DNA of 64,000 nt from the NCBI GenBank assembly GCA_965220665.1, contig CBDCQQ010000005.1, forward strand, positions 1,550,001-1,614,000, given 5' to 3'. This DNA comes from JAJDZL01 sp965220665 (lineage in GTDB: Bacteria; Pseudomonadota; Gammaproteobacteria; Arenicellales; JAJDZL01). Shown piece after piece: positions 17,937-27,299 of this stretch (position 1 is the stretch's first letter; the number at the start of each line of letters is the position of its first letter). The translations under genes were made by a program, and so were the position numbers. Below the pieces are notes generated by a model that saw only the letters and a program-made list of their open reading frames with translations, had not been told where the DNA came from and did not search any database.

Positions 17937-18369
17937 CTGCACTTTTCATAAAGAATTTTCGTCCGATAAATTAATTTGGATCGAGTTAGTTGATCAAGGT
18001 AGATTTGCCTACGAAGACAGTGGAATGTTCGTCGAAGCTACAGCATTCATGATGATTGGTAAGCATATGAAGTATATGTGTGCGTTGCTTAACTCAACTC
18101 TCGCACACTGGTATATGCGCAAAACCGCTCCAACTTCAGGTATGGGGGTGTCTCGTTGGAAAAAAGTCTACGTCGAAAAAATCCCAATCGTACTTCCGCA
18201 TTCTCAAGTTACTGAAAAGTTGGACGATCTCGTAGAAGAGGCTCGATCCACCCTGCACAATGACATTCGCGTTGCACAACTTGAAAAGCAGATTGATTCG
18301 CTGGTGTACGAAATATATGGGCTGTCTGATCGGGAGGTGGGCGTTATCGAATCATCAATAAAATCCTAA
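17623..18369 (+). pseudogene. Silent alternative 3' cassette of the Eco57I-type methylase
   Basis: This is a promoterless, 5'-truncated copy of the methylase 3' end in opposite orientation. Up to 17936 it is identical to the expressed gene (ISTLPSLDIDIDNYPAIKRH and onward). From 17937 it encodes a different but homologous C-terminus of about 143 residues, including KLIWIELVDQGRFAYEDSGM, KYMCALLNSTLAHWYMRKTA and GVSRWKKVYVEKIPIVLP, ending at TAA 18367. The alternative tail has no lesion, which argues for selection for use. Inversion would place it on the expressed gene. An internal ATG at 17767 could give a stand-alone fragment, but no promoter is evident. Confidence 0.88.
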
Positions 18370-18385
18370 ACTTAGGCATATGCAA

Positions 18386-21300
18386 CTAGGTTTCGTTCAA
18401 AATTTTTCGTTGTTCATTCTGAGTCAGTCCGTAGAGTGAGAAAGTGAGCTGATCGAGTTCTCTTTCCGCATCTCGATAGTTGACGTGACAGTCTTGTAGA
18501 ATCAAATCCACCACATCAATAAATTGTTGTTCCAAGTGACCCGGAGGAGGGACGGGAATTGACTCAACAACGTATTTTTTCCATTGAGTTAGTCCCATTC
18601 CTGTCGTCAATCCTGTTTTAGAAACGTACCAGGAGATTATCGAACTATTCAAGATTGCACAAAGGTATTTAAGAAACGGGCCTGTCATAAGAAAGGCTTT
18701 GTCGTTTGTATAAATTTCTTCGTTACTGTATGCAAAGCAACCCACGTCTGACATATCTCTCCAAAGCAGCTTCGTATCACCGAATTTTTCATGGAAAGCG
18801 CAAGTAGTTTGAAGTTCATACCAAGCATACGATGTCTTCGCCCTTGATCGGCGGCCGCCAGGCAATCTGCACCCATCCTGAGCTAGGCGTTCTTTCCCAA
18901 AGGACAAAAGATGCCGTTTGATCGCCGGGTAATTGTCGATGTCTATATCGAGAGATGGAAGCGTTGATATCAACCAAAGACCAACCCAATTTGCATGATA
19001 ACGCGCTATATCGCGACCCCTTAGAATTGGTTTGAGTATTTCTTCTGAATTGGGGTCCTCGTTGATCAGTTTATCTCGTACTGTGGTGTCTACTATGAAC
19101 GCCTTGTTGTAGCCGGTCTTTATTCCATAGTAAATGGAGATATCCCACAACTTAAGAGGTTTCCCAACTGCCTCCATCTTTTCAATCACAGTTCGCTCAA
19201 CTGAAGAAAGCGACATCCATGGCAGCTCACCTTCCGGCTGTAGCGTCCCCCAATCCTCGCTAGGCGGGGGGAATTCGGTATACGATGTCTGTTCGATATC
19301 GACTGCACGGCACGTCACAGGCCGGGTCTTGCCACGCCGCACACTTAGTACGGCTGTATCTACAATTGCATTTTCAAAGACGTTTCTACCCATCTCGACA
19401 AGAGAGAGCGGAGTATGTTGGTTAGCAAAGTATTGACGAAGAAGCCGTCCATACTTTGCTTTTAGCCAACTGTTAGAAGTAATGAAAACTAATGTGCCAG
19501 TACCTAATTTGAGCAGTCCGCAGCCGCGTTCATAAAAGAGCTGATAGATATCACCGGATCGCACGAACGTTTCATAGCCTGCACCTTGGTAGAGATTTCC
19601 TGCGTGGCCACCGTTCTTTTGTAACTGTATATAAGGTGGGTTCCCAATCACAACGTCAAATCCATCTGATACGTTAAACATGTACTGGGCATTAAACCAG
19701 TTGGCGTGGGCATTCTGATCAAATGGATCCCATCCCGCGATCATGCGAGCATCGTTGAAAGCCCTATCAAAATTGCGTTTTTGAACGGCAAGTTTACGAA
19801 GTTTATTTTCTCTGAATGTTTCGCGTGTGGCCATATTAGGAAATCTCTCAGCTGCGCTTTCGATATCCCGTTCCTCGGCAGCAATCCAACTTTGACGCTC
19901 AATCTCCAAAATTTCTCGTAAATTTCTACGCAAGCATTTATCTAGTTCCACACATTCGAGCTTTCGTGACCAACTATCGGCCAGAAAGTAGCGTTCACGA
20001 ATTGCTGTGATTTTTCGTAGCATCAATGCCACGGTGTCTTGCTGGAGCAAGTCGTCGGTTTGGGACTGGAGGTCCAGTAAACTGTCAGCGGCAACCAACC
20101 TAGTTTCAAGATTTGGTAACGGTTTGATACCGAGATTAGGTTTGTGTGGATCAGGTTCCTGCTCAATGACTAGTGAGATAAAGAAACGCAACTTGGCAAT
20201 TTGGCATGCGATGGGTTGGATATCTACACCATAAATACCGTTCTGGATAAGGTAAAGTTTTCGTCCGAAGTCCGATTCCCTATATTTCTCGAATGTGGTG
20301 CTAATCTCCGAGAGCTCGTCGTCTCTCAAATACTGATCCTGAGTATCAAATGCTTCCCCAGCCCGAACCTTGGCTCGCTCTTTCTGAATTTCCTCCCAAA
20401 GAGTGTTGTTCGGGTCAAGACGGCGCAGTGCCAAAGTGAGGGTTTGCAATATACCCATAGGGAAGGCGCCAGAACCAACTGCTGGGTCGAGCGTTCGGAT
20501 TTCTGCAATCGCCGCAACGACAGTTCGCCTCTCAGATTCCTTGAAAAAATCGTTGGCGTCGTCCATCGCGTTAGAATGATCAAGGAGATATTGAAGTCGG
20601 TCGCGCCACCACCAATCAATTTCTTCATCTGGAGGTGTAATTTTTCCCAATAATGCCTCAATAAGGGCTTCGCGAACCATGTAGTCCACGACTGGTCGAG
20701 GCGTGTAGTATGAGCCGGTTTCTTTGCGAGCGGTTTCGCGAGTCTCTGGGTTGTAAGCTGCTAAAAGATTTTCGAATACTCGACCGAGAAGCTCAGGGTC
20801 GAGCGCAACTTCTCTATCGAGGGGAGTGCTCTCCTCGATTGTGAATTTGTAGCGGCGGAACAGTGCAAACAGCCCGTCCTCGGAATCGAGAAATAAGCGA
20901 GCTGGCACATTCAAATTATTGCCTTGGATTTGCTTTTCGGTAAAGGCATCAACTAGTTTTCCGTCCGATCCAGGAGATGCGAAATCGTCTAGGCAATCAA
21001 ACAAACCGCCGTTTACGAATGGAACTGTCTCCAATTTTTTAACGAAAGCGTGCGGGTCTGTTAGTAATTCACGATAACGGAATTCTTTAAAGTTGTGATC
21101 CAACGGTTCGTTTTCGTAGCGAAAGGACCGCGATTCAATTTCCGTGTTTAGGGTAGCGAAAAACAGGTTTTGAAGGATCGCGCGGTAGTAATCTGTCGAG
21201 TCGAGTGAGTGGTTCTTGAGTGCCGAACAAGCGAACTCATCCTCGAACAAATCCTCCGAAACCAAATGCTTCTCTTTGAGGAACCATATAAATAGGAGCC

Positions 21301-22078
21301 TTGTAATTAGTCTGATAACATGTCGTTCTGCCCCACCTTCTCCGGCACCATCGTCCGGAAAATTGCAACTTTCAACTGCCCACTCAAACCATGCGAAGAT
21401 GTCGAGATAAAAGCGCTTGTTCAGTAATTCGATATCGAGTGATTGTTCCCACTTCTCATGCAGCATATCGAAACTATCGACACCAGACTTTATCAGTTGT
21501 TTTAAGGAAAGATCGGACAGGATATCGATATGTGCGCGGTGCGGAGCACCGACGCGAATGTCTTTAATTAGCGTCACCCTCTCCAGCACATCCCGGTATT
21601 CATTAAGCTTGTGAGCGCGCCGATGTGTGACGGCAAGTGTGAGTGTCGAACCATGACGGAACAAGAGGATGACTGGCATTGCAAAAAGGCGATTGATCGC
21701 GCGGGTCGTCTCCGCTAGAAATGTACGCGTATAAACCCGTTCCAACATGTCCACTGTGAGGAACAGGAAAGACTTGATTCGTCCTTCGTCAAAGTTTGCG
21801 GTTTCAAATAGGTCATTTTGATTAGAGATTTCCGCGTCGGTCAATTGGAATACGATTTCGACGGTACTCCATGACTCGAAAAGCTTACCTTGTCTTTCAG
21901 TTAGTTGATTATTGGGAGCAAACCGCTCTATAAAATCTTCGATACTGCCCACGTCAACTGTTCGCCGGCTACTGTAACCAAGTACTCTCAACAATTCCTC
22001 CGCTCCGGCCAACAATGGCGCATTGTTGGCGAATTTACTCAATGCTTCAGGTATGGCGTGAGTTTGGATATTAATCAT
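18386..22078 (-). CDS. Eco57I-type (PglX/type IIG-like) adenine DNA methylase, expressed version
   Basis: The 1230-residue protein has SAM motif I DPAVGSGAF near residue 531, GVDIQPIACQIAKL near 617, and catalytic motif IV NPPY near 813. These are the signatures of N6-adenine methylases of the Eco57I class, which includes BREX PglX and type IIG enzymes. The N-terminal 450 residues are helical, with no nuclease motif that I can identify. The last ~139 residues (from 18803 leftward) are the TaqI_C-like specificity region, and this part is replaceable by the silent cassette. Its ATG overlaps the helicase stop by 8 bp, so the two are translationally coupled. It probably marks self DNA, with target sequence set by the variable tail. 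Confidence 0.88.
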   Translation of the reverse strand: MINIQTHAIPEALSKFANNAPLLAGAEELLRVLGYSSRRTVDVGSIEDFIERFAPNNQLTERQGKLFESWSTVEIVFQLTDAEISNQNDLFETANFDEGRIKSFLFLTVDMLERVYTRTFLAETTRAINRLFAMPVILLFRHGSTLTLAVTHRRAHKLNEYRDVLERVTLIKDIRVGAPHRAHIDILSDLSLKQLIKSGVDSFDMLHEKWEQSLDIELLNKRFYLDIFAWFEWAVESCNFPDDGAGEGGAERHVIRLITRLLFIWFLKEKHLVSEDLFEDEFACSALKNHSLDSTDYYRAILQNLFFATLNTEIESRSFRYENEPLDHNFKEFRYRELLTDPHAFVKKLETVPFVNGGLFDCLDDFASPGSDGKLVDAFTEKQIQGNNLNVPARLFLDSEDGLFALFRRYKFTIEESTPLDREVALDPELLGRVFENLLAAYNPETRETARKETGSYYTPRPVVDYMVREALIEALLGKITPPDEEIDWWWRDRLQYLLDHSNAMDDANDFFKESERRTVVAAIAEIRTLDPAVGSGAFPMGILQTLTLALRRLDPNNTLWEEIQKERAKVRAGEAFDTQDQYLRDDELSEISTTFEKYRESDFGRKLYLIQNGIYGVDIQPIACQIAKLRFFISLVIEQEPDPHKPNLGIKPLPNLETRLVAADSLLDLQSQTDDLLQQDTVALMLRKITAIRERYFLADSWSRKLECVELDKCLRRNLREILEIERQSWIAAEERDIESAAERFPNMATRETFRENKLRKLAVQKRNFDRAFNDARMIAGWDPFDQNAHANWFNAQYMFNVSDGFDVVIGNPPYIQLQKNGGHAGNLYQGAGYETFVRSGDIYQLFYERGCGLLKLGTGTLVFITSNSWLKAKYGRLLRQYFANQHTPLSLVEMGRNVFENAIVDTAVLSVRRGKTRPVTCRAVDIEQTSYTEFPPPSEDWGTLQPEGELPWMSLSSVERTVIEKMEAVGKPLKLWDISIYYGIKTGYNKAFIVDTTVRDKLINEDPNSEEILKPILRGRDIARYHANWVGLWLISTLPSLDIDIDNYPAIKRHLLSFGKERLAQDGCRLPGGRRSRAKTSYAWYELQTTCAFHEKFGDTKLLWRDMSDVGCFAYSNEEIYTNDKAFLMTGPFLKYLCAILNSSIISWYVSKTGLTTGMGLTQWKKYVVESIPVPPPGHLEQQFIDVVDLILQDCHVNYRDAERELDQLTFSLYGLTQNEQRKILNET
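18804..19143 (-). repeat. Right arm of ~340-bp inverted repeat (inside the methylase gene)
   Basis: This is the partner of 17595-17936 and lies within the coding sequence, covering about residues 979-1091 of the methylase. The two arms enclose 867 bp (17937-18803) holding the two alternative 3' ends tail to tail. Their stop codons are only 16 bp apart, around the palindrome GCATATGC at 18376-18383. Confidence 0.92.
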
Positions 22079-25000
22079 TGCGTTTATGATTCTTGTTTTT
22101 CAAAATAATTAGCCACGTGATTAGTATGAAATCCTCGGAAGGATTCCGTTGTTTCGGTTTTTCAGTAAGTACTGCCCCGCGATTACGGCTTAGATTGGTA
22201 AGTTCTGCATCGCGGAATGTACGAGCAATTGTACGTAGTGCGGCGATGAGCATGGTGTCGAACTTTTTCATACACTGACCATGCTGTGTTTCGTGGTCGA
22301 AAGTGTCCTCTAGTACCATGTTCGCTTCCGGATGGCCTGCAGTGAGTGCACGAAATAATGCCAAACACTCTCGTGCCTTCTGAAAGGTGTAACGTACGGT
22401 ACCGTCGTCTCGTACATATACCAGGAAATATGGCCAGAGACGGTTTGGAGTTCGCGCTGTCGGGTCTCCGTTACATTTCAGGCAGAAGATTGCTCCGGGT
22501 TGCGCTGTATCGAGTCGGCTATCCGATCCAGTCGGTTTAGCGTTGTCCACAAGTGCACAGATTCCGAGCGGTGCGGTTTCAAGCTCTGCACGGTTCTGCT
22601 GGATATATTGCAGAAGATCAGCGAGGAAATCGTCGAGCGTAAGGTCGCTCAGCCCAATGCTATCGTCTGCTTCCTCGATATCGAGTATCTCTTCACGCAT
22701 ACGGGTCAACTGCTGATCACGAAAAGCAAGTTCCATCTGGACAGTTTCCCTGAGCTCACCCTCTGTCCTATTATCTTGATTGAGCGGGTCGTCGAGACCC
22801 GTTGCGGCTGCATCGGCTAGCGCCATCCGCGCTTCGACACGGTTCTTCAAATCCAGGTACTGGTCAAGATTGGTGGTCGGCCAAAAATTGATCATGGCGA
22901 CCTGCCGGTTACGGCTACCTAGACGGTCGATTCTTCCGAAACGCTGCATTAATCGCACTGGATTCCAGTGAATATCGTAGTTCACAACCAAGTCGCAGTC
23001 TTGAAGGTTCTGACCCTCAGACAGGCAATCGGTAGCGACCAATATATCGACTTCACTATCTTTGCTGTGATATTGTTGCGCCTTTGGAGCGAATCGAGCC
23101 AAGATATCAATGAATTGCGATGTTCCTGTACTAGCTCGGTTGCCGTCGCCACCAGTTACTAGGGCAATTTGAACACCGAGTTCATTTTGTGCCCATTCTT
23201 CAAGATTATCGTAAATATAGCGCGCGGTATCGGCGAACGTAGTGAAAACGAGTGCCTTACGGTTAGAGCGGCCGTCTCTGTCGAGAGGTGCTTCCTCCAC
23301 CTTGCGTTGTAATTCACATTTTAGCGTTGCAAGTTTTTCGTCCCGTTCAACGGTAACCTGCTCCGCACGGTGAAGCAAATCGTAGAATACCTGTCGGTCT
23401 TCGCGCAAATCCTGTTGCCATCGGTCAATATCGAGTTCGTCCAGTCGATAACGTCGGCGCTTTCCGATTGCAAACTCATCGTCTTCCTCCTCATGATCCG
23501 GGCAAAAGTCTAATTCATTCGTCTTTCCGCGCTTCCGCCATTCCTCAATAAGGTGATCGACCTGATCCATTTTGTTCAATATTCGTCGCATCGTAAGCGT
23601 GAACGAATGCACCGAACTTTCCAGACGCTTCAATAAATTGACACGCATCATACCGATAAGGAAATGCTCTCGATCGCGCTGATCGAAACGTAGCGTTGCC
23701 TTCTCCTCGTCTAGTCTTGACGTGTCCTTTAAATATTGTGACGGTATGTAGATTGCAAGCCGAAACTGACCAATGCGGCTGTGAAGGTTGTCATAGGATA
23801 GCTCTTTCTTACTGTCCGTTGCAGGATATAGGTTCCGAGGTTGCGCCCGCTGTGGAAAGCCACCTATAGTTTCCGTGACTTCAGGATAGTAACGGCGGAT
23901 ATGCTCTCGCGATCGGGCAAATGTAATCGCATCGAGCAAAGTGAGGAAATCTGCGCCAAGCCTTTCGAGAAGGGTAGATTTATCTTGGTTCGAATCGACA
24001 CGACGCGCAGTTTCCCATTGCTGGAATTCGCGCTGAGCGATACCGAACATCGACTGGATGTTTCCAATGCCAAGCGCTTCCTGGAAAGCATCCTCACGTT
24101 TCTCAGTCATCAAATAGATTTGATTTCGAAGATCCCTTAAGCTAGTGTTGACAGGTGTAGCGGAGAGCATCAGCACCTTAGTCTGCACTCCACCCTTCAT
24201 GACCTCTTCAAGGAGGCGATTGTAACGGCTACGCCTGATAAGATTTCCAGCGTCGTCCCGTCGGTCCCGTCCTTCGTTGCGAAAATTGTGAGATTCGTCT
24301 ATGACTATCAGTTGGAACGCACTCCAGTTGAATTGTGCGAGATCAATTGCACCTGCCCAGCCTTCATAACGGCTGAGATCCGTATGTGCGCGCACAGCAT
24401 AGTTGAGTCGATCCTTCTCGAAGGGATTGTTGTGCAAAGCCGCCCAAGCAGTATACCGGACCCAGTTATATTCCAACCGCTTAGGACAGAGGACTAAAAC
24501 TCGCTCGTTCCGTAATTCGAAGAACTTGATGACAGCCAACGCTGTCCAGGTTTTTCCGAGTCCGACACTGTCGGCGATGATACAGCCGTTGTGCCGCAGA
24601 AGCCGGTTGATTGCACTAGTTACCCCGTCCTTTTGGAATGCGTAGAGAGCTTTCCAAATTTCCGTGTCGTGAAGATGCATGTCATGAAGCAGTCCATCGC
24701 GCTCTGTATACCTTTCTAGCCAGTCTTCAAACACATGGAAAAGTGTTTTGTAATAGATGAACTCAGGCGCATAAGGTCTGCCCAAGCGATTAAGTGCAGC
24801 GATGATGTCAGCCTTGGCATCTCGTGTGAGTTTTTCGTTTTGCCACAAATCGTCGAACCAACTGAGAAGAGCGGAGCGGTCCTCATCGTTACGTATGTCC
24901 ATATTGAGTTCGACATTAGGCGTCGCACCGAAACCGAGGCCGCGCAATGTAAAGTTGGAACTACCTGCTAAAGCGGCAGTTTCATTTTCATGCGCGATGT

Positions 25001-25388
25001 GATAAAGCTTGCCGTGCAGGAAATTTGCGCGACTAATTGTTCGTATTTCGACTTGATTCTGAATCCAAGCTGCGCAGGCGCGGGAAAGCGGTTTCTGGGC
25101 AAGACTTTGTTTCAAATCGATGCCACCGTCCTCACTCAGCCTAAAGGACTTGCTTTCATTGCCGCTGGGATCGGGCGTACCGACTGCTGTCGGCTCACCA
25201 TAGAGAAAACGCGTCTGTCCAGTATTTTCTAGAACGTCTCGCAAAGCTTCGTAGGCGTATATTGTGAAATAGGCTGAGACGATAGACAGATTCGACTTAG
25301 GTTTGATGCTCTCGCGCAGGAAGTCTCCAACGCGGCGGATCTGATTGTCGACGATAGCATTTCGCCCAACGTTCGAAGGATTTTTCAT
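22071..25388 (-). CDS. PLD-nuclease-like / SNF2-type helicase
   Basis: This protein of about 1105 residues begins with a phospholipase D-like domain (NFLHGKLYHIAH...ALAGSSNFTLRGL, the HxK...N motif). A superfamily 2 helicase of SNF2/HepA type follows: ADSVGLGKTWTA (Walker A), VIDESHNF, LMLSATPVN, TDCLSEGQNLQDCDLVVNYD and MQRFGRIDRLGS. Such helicases accompany adenine methylases in several defence systems, where they are thought to translocate on or degrade unmarked DNA. Start at ATG 25386-25388 fits the domain; an upstream in-frame start at 25502 would add 38 basic residues. It is first in a two-gene operon with the methylase. No BREX or DISARM core genes are nearby. Confidence 0.85.
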   Translation of the reverse strand: MKNPSNVGRNAIVDNQIRRVGDFLRESIKPKSNLSIVSAYFTIYAYEALRDVLENTGQTRFLYGEPTAVGTPDPSGNESKSFRLSEDGGIDLKQSLAQKPLSRACAAWIQNQVEIRTISRANFLHGKLYHIAHENETAALAGSSNFTLRGLGFGATPNVELNMDIRNDEDRSALLSWFDDLWQNEKLTRDAKADIIAALNRLGRPYAPEFIYYKTLFHVFEDWLERYTERDGLLHDMHLHDTEIWKALYAFQKDGVTSAINRLLRHNGCIIADSVGLGKTWTALAVIKFFELRNERVLVLCPKRLEYNWVRYTAWAALHNNPFEKDRLNYAVRAHTDLSRYEGWAGAIDLAQFNWSAFQLIVIDESHNFRNEGRDRRDDAGNLIRRSRYNRLLEEVMKGGVQTKVLMLSATPVNTSLRDLRNQIYLMTEKREDAFQEALGIGNIQSMFGIAQREFQQWETARRVDSNQDKSTLLERLGADFLTLLDAITFARSREHIRRYYPEVTETIGGFPQRAQPRNLYPATDSKKELSYDNLHSRIGQFRLAIYIPSQYLKDTSRLDEEKATLRFDQRDREHFLIGMMRVNLLKRLESSVHSFTLTMRRILNKMDQVDHLIEEWRKRGKTNELDFCPDHEEEDDEFAIGKRRRYRLDELDIDRWQQDLREDRQVFYDLLHRAEQVTVERDEKLATLKCELQRKVEEAPLDRDGRSNRKALVFTTFADTARYIYDNLEEWAQNELGVQIALVTGGDGNRASTGTSQFIDILARFAPKAQQYHSKDSEVDILVATDCLSEGQNLQDCDLVVNYDIHWNPVRLMQRFGRIDRLGSRNRQVAMINFWPTTNLDQYLDLKNRVEARMALADAAATGLDDPLNQDNRTEGELRETVQMELAFRDQQLTRMREEILDIEEADDSIGLSDLTLDDFLADLLQYIQQNRAELETAPLGICALVDNAKPTGSDSRLDTAQPGAIFCLKCNGDPTARTPNRLWPYFLVYVRDDGTVRYTFQKARECLALFRALTAGHPEANMVLEDTFDHETQHGQCMKKFDTMLIAALRTIARTFRDAELTNLSRNRGAVLTEKPKQRNPSEDFILITWLIILKNKNHKRND

Positions 25389-25629
25389 TATTGGTCTGGA
25401 TTGTTGTTTGTCGATATCCTTACCATTAGGAGCTCTGCTAATTTCTTCTCTCAGACGGAGGGGGTCAAATTGTGTTACTCTGTGAAGTCCGCGCACGAGC
25501 AACCTGTGCGCGTAATTTGACGCTTGGTGATCATGTCCGCTTGATATACACCCTAAAATTTAAGCGGAAGAGTCGACTTGTAAGTGGAAACGGTTGGCCA
25601 GTTTGCTAAGCTATCGGATACAGGGCTCA

Positions 25630-25814
25630 TCAAGACTCGTCCGTCCATGGATTGATTAACTCGACGCTAGTATTGTAAAACTCGCCTGTGTTTCGCGTCA
25701 CGAAAGTAAAGCCACTATTGAATTCCGTCATCGAAACATAGACCTATCAGGCCTTGCGCTCGAATCAGGATTGTCTCTGAGATTGGTGTCCAAGAAAGTG
25801 GTTTTGAAACTCAT
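25630..25814 (-). pseudogene. VapC/FitB toxin with large internal deletion
   Basis: On the reverse strand ATG 25812-25814 starts MSFKTTFLDTNLRDNPDSSA, the beginning of a PIN domain with its first Asp. It is followed, after a stop and frame change, by SGFTFVTRNTGEFYNTSVEL and INPWTDES ending at 25630. That is the C-terminal strand of FitB toxins. The middle ~80 residues, including the other acidic residues, are missing. No antitoxin was found upstream. Confidence 0.65.
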
Positions 25815-26306
25815 GCCAGTGACTTCATTTCTGCTATCGGCCAGTTTGAGGACTAGTGATGCCAGCAAATTATGCAACCAACGCAGGAAAAATCAAAATT
25901 AGTTGCGCCTACTTCAAGATCAATCGTGTAGCTGATTTTCTCGAATTTTTCGGTCACAGCCGGTAATGTATAGAAATCCACCAAGCAATTCTCATTTGAG
26001 ACTGAACATTCGTTTATGGATTTGGGAAATCATCTCAATTCGCAGAATACTCACGGAATTGCGGGCAGCGATCTGAAACTCACAAAAGCGACTATGCGGC
26101 ATGCTCAGGAAGAACTACAATTTTTTTTCCAATTTTAATCAGAGCGAAAAGGGGCTGCTCTGTTGTAGATTTTGATTGTCGTTCAACAAGTGAGACTGAG
26201 CATGAGGAGTGCGGAATGTCGCCTATGACTTAGAATCAGGCTCGGGCAGCATTTATGTGTCTGTTCAAAATGAAGGAATCTGATCATAATTCTTCTAGAG
26301 GAAATT
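25815..26306. other. Intergenic stretch, no gene seen
   Basis: About 490 bp of AT-rich DNA with scattered stops in all frames. A decayed antitoxin for the neighbouring VapC remnant would be expected here, but none could be recognised. Confidence 0.35.
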
Positions 26307-26486
26307 ATGTTGAAACCTGTGTGCAACAATTCATTGAACTCACGTCAGCAGAAGAACTACAACTTCGCGAAGATTGCCGTACAGTTTGCGGAATACTATG
26401 AAGAGTTGCCTGAAGAACGTGTTCCTGATACTCTGAAAGAACTTGTGAGTTTAGCGTATCAATCAAGAAACAAGAATCAAGAATAA
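26307..26486 (+). CDS. Small hypothetical protein
   Basis: This is a 59-codon frame with a good AGAGG ribosome-binding site 5 bases before ATG. The C-terminal half, FAEYYEELPEERVPDTLKEL followed by VSLAYQSRNKNQE, is charged and helical, and faintly recalls the short 'PDR/T.xxLL' motif of NepR-like proteins. An overlapping frame also reads plausibly (CVQQFIELTSAEELQLREDC), so it may instead be a frameshifted remnant. It ends 50 bp before the DNA glycosylase gene. Function unknown. Confidence 0.4.
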   Translation: MLKPVCNNSLNSRQQKNYNFAKIAVQFAEYYEELPEERVPDTLKELVSLAYQSRNKNQE

Positions 26487-26535
26487 TACGCACTAATATT
26501 TCACACAGACGAGACGAAAAGGGTTCAGCGATTTC

Positions 26536-27051
26536 ATGCCAAATTTGCACAAAATTGGATTAGAACCAATTGTTGACGAAAACTCTAGAATTTTAATATT
26601 GGGAACATTGCCTGGTGACGAGTCCCTACGGTTAAATCGGTATTATGTAGACCCCAGAAACCAATTTTGGTATGTTCTATCAAGAATATACCAAGAAGAA
26701 ATTGATTCAAATCATGGTTCACGATTGTATTTTTTGCGTGGTAGGGGGATTGCTTTATGGGATGTCCTGAAATTCGCTAAGCGCAAAGGAAGTCTAGACT
26801 CTGAGATCGAAGACGAAAAACCGAATGATTTTGTCAGTCTGTTCAACAGATACCCCCAGATTGACGCCATAGGATTTAATGGTAAGAAAGCAGAAAATCT
26901 ATTCTACAAGCATTGTGGCTCTACAGTGGGTTCTATCGTGAGCAGAATGCGGAAGAAGGTATTGCCGTCAACAAGTTCAACGCCTGGAAAATACGTAAAA
27001 TCACTTGATGAAAAGGTTCATATCTGGAAAGAATTTATGACTGGATCGTAG
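26536..27051 (+). CDS. DNA-deoxyinosine (hypoxanthine) glycosylase, UDG family 6
   Basis: This 171-residue member of the uracil-DNA glycosylase superfamily shows ILILGTLPGDESLRLNRYYV, DPRNQFWYVLSRI and GRGIALWDVLKFAKRKGSLD. These are the motifs of hypoxanthine-DNA glycosylases, with the Asn of PRN and the Ser/Asp region around GSLD. The late motif KVLPSTSSTPGKY matches the 'LPSTSPA' DNA-intercalation loop. It removes deaminated adenine from DNA for base excision repair. Length is normal. Its placement inside a TA- and defence-rich segment suggests it moved with an accessory cassette. Confidence 0.85.
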   Translation: MPNLHKIGLEPIVDENSRILILGTLPGDESLRLNRYYVDPRNQFWYVLSRIYQEEIDSNHGSRLYFLRGRGIALWDVLKFAKRKGSLDSEIEDEKPNDFVSLFNRYPQIDAIGFNGKKAENLFYKHCGSTVGSIVSRMRKKVLPSTSSTPGKYVKSLDEKVHIWKEFMTGS

Positions 27052-27272
27052 GATCCCGCTAAATACAGCGTTGAATTAACTTGCCATTTTCTTCTCTGTC
27101 CAAAATCATTGTTGCCCGCAGACGGTTGTTCAACTATAAGCTGAGGTTTGCTGGAAATGGAACCTGATAATTTACTGAATCCAACTTTATGAAGTTGTGA
27201 CATTATTGGGCAACTCTGATGGACAAACTGTTCGTGGAGCCGACAATTTCTATACCAAAAGTTAATACAGCA

Positions 27273-27299
27273 ACAGTTCAAGTCTTTTTGGGTCCACCA
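27273..27299 (+). repeat. tRNA-3'-end-like repeat, weak variant (copy 7)
   Basis: ACAGTTCAAGTCTTTTTGGG followed by TCCACCA has a consensus T-loop (GTTCAAGTC) and a CCACCA end, but differs in between. It lies downstream of the glycosylase gene. Confidence 0.4.

Noticed and set aside
17767..18369. Independent 200-residue gene
   Set aside because: It begins inside the inverted-repeat arm, has no promoter or ribosome-binding site, and matches the methylase 3' end, so it is a silent cassette.
18386..25388. Full BREX or DISARM system
   Set aside because: No PglZ, BrxC, BrxL, DrmA or DrmB-like gene is present. Only a methylase and a PLD-SNF2 helicase are found.
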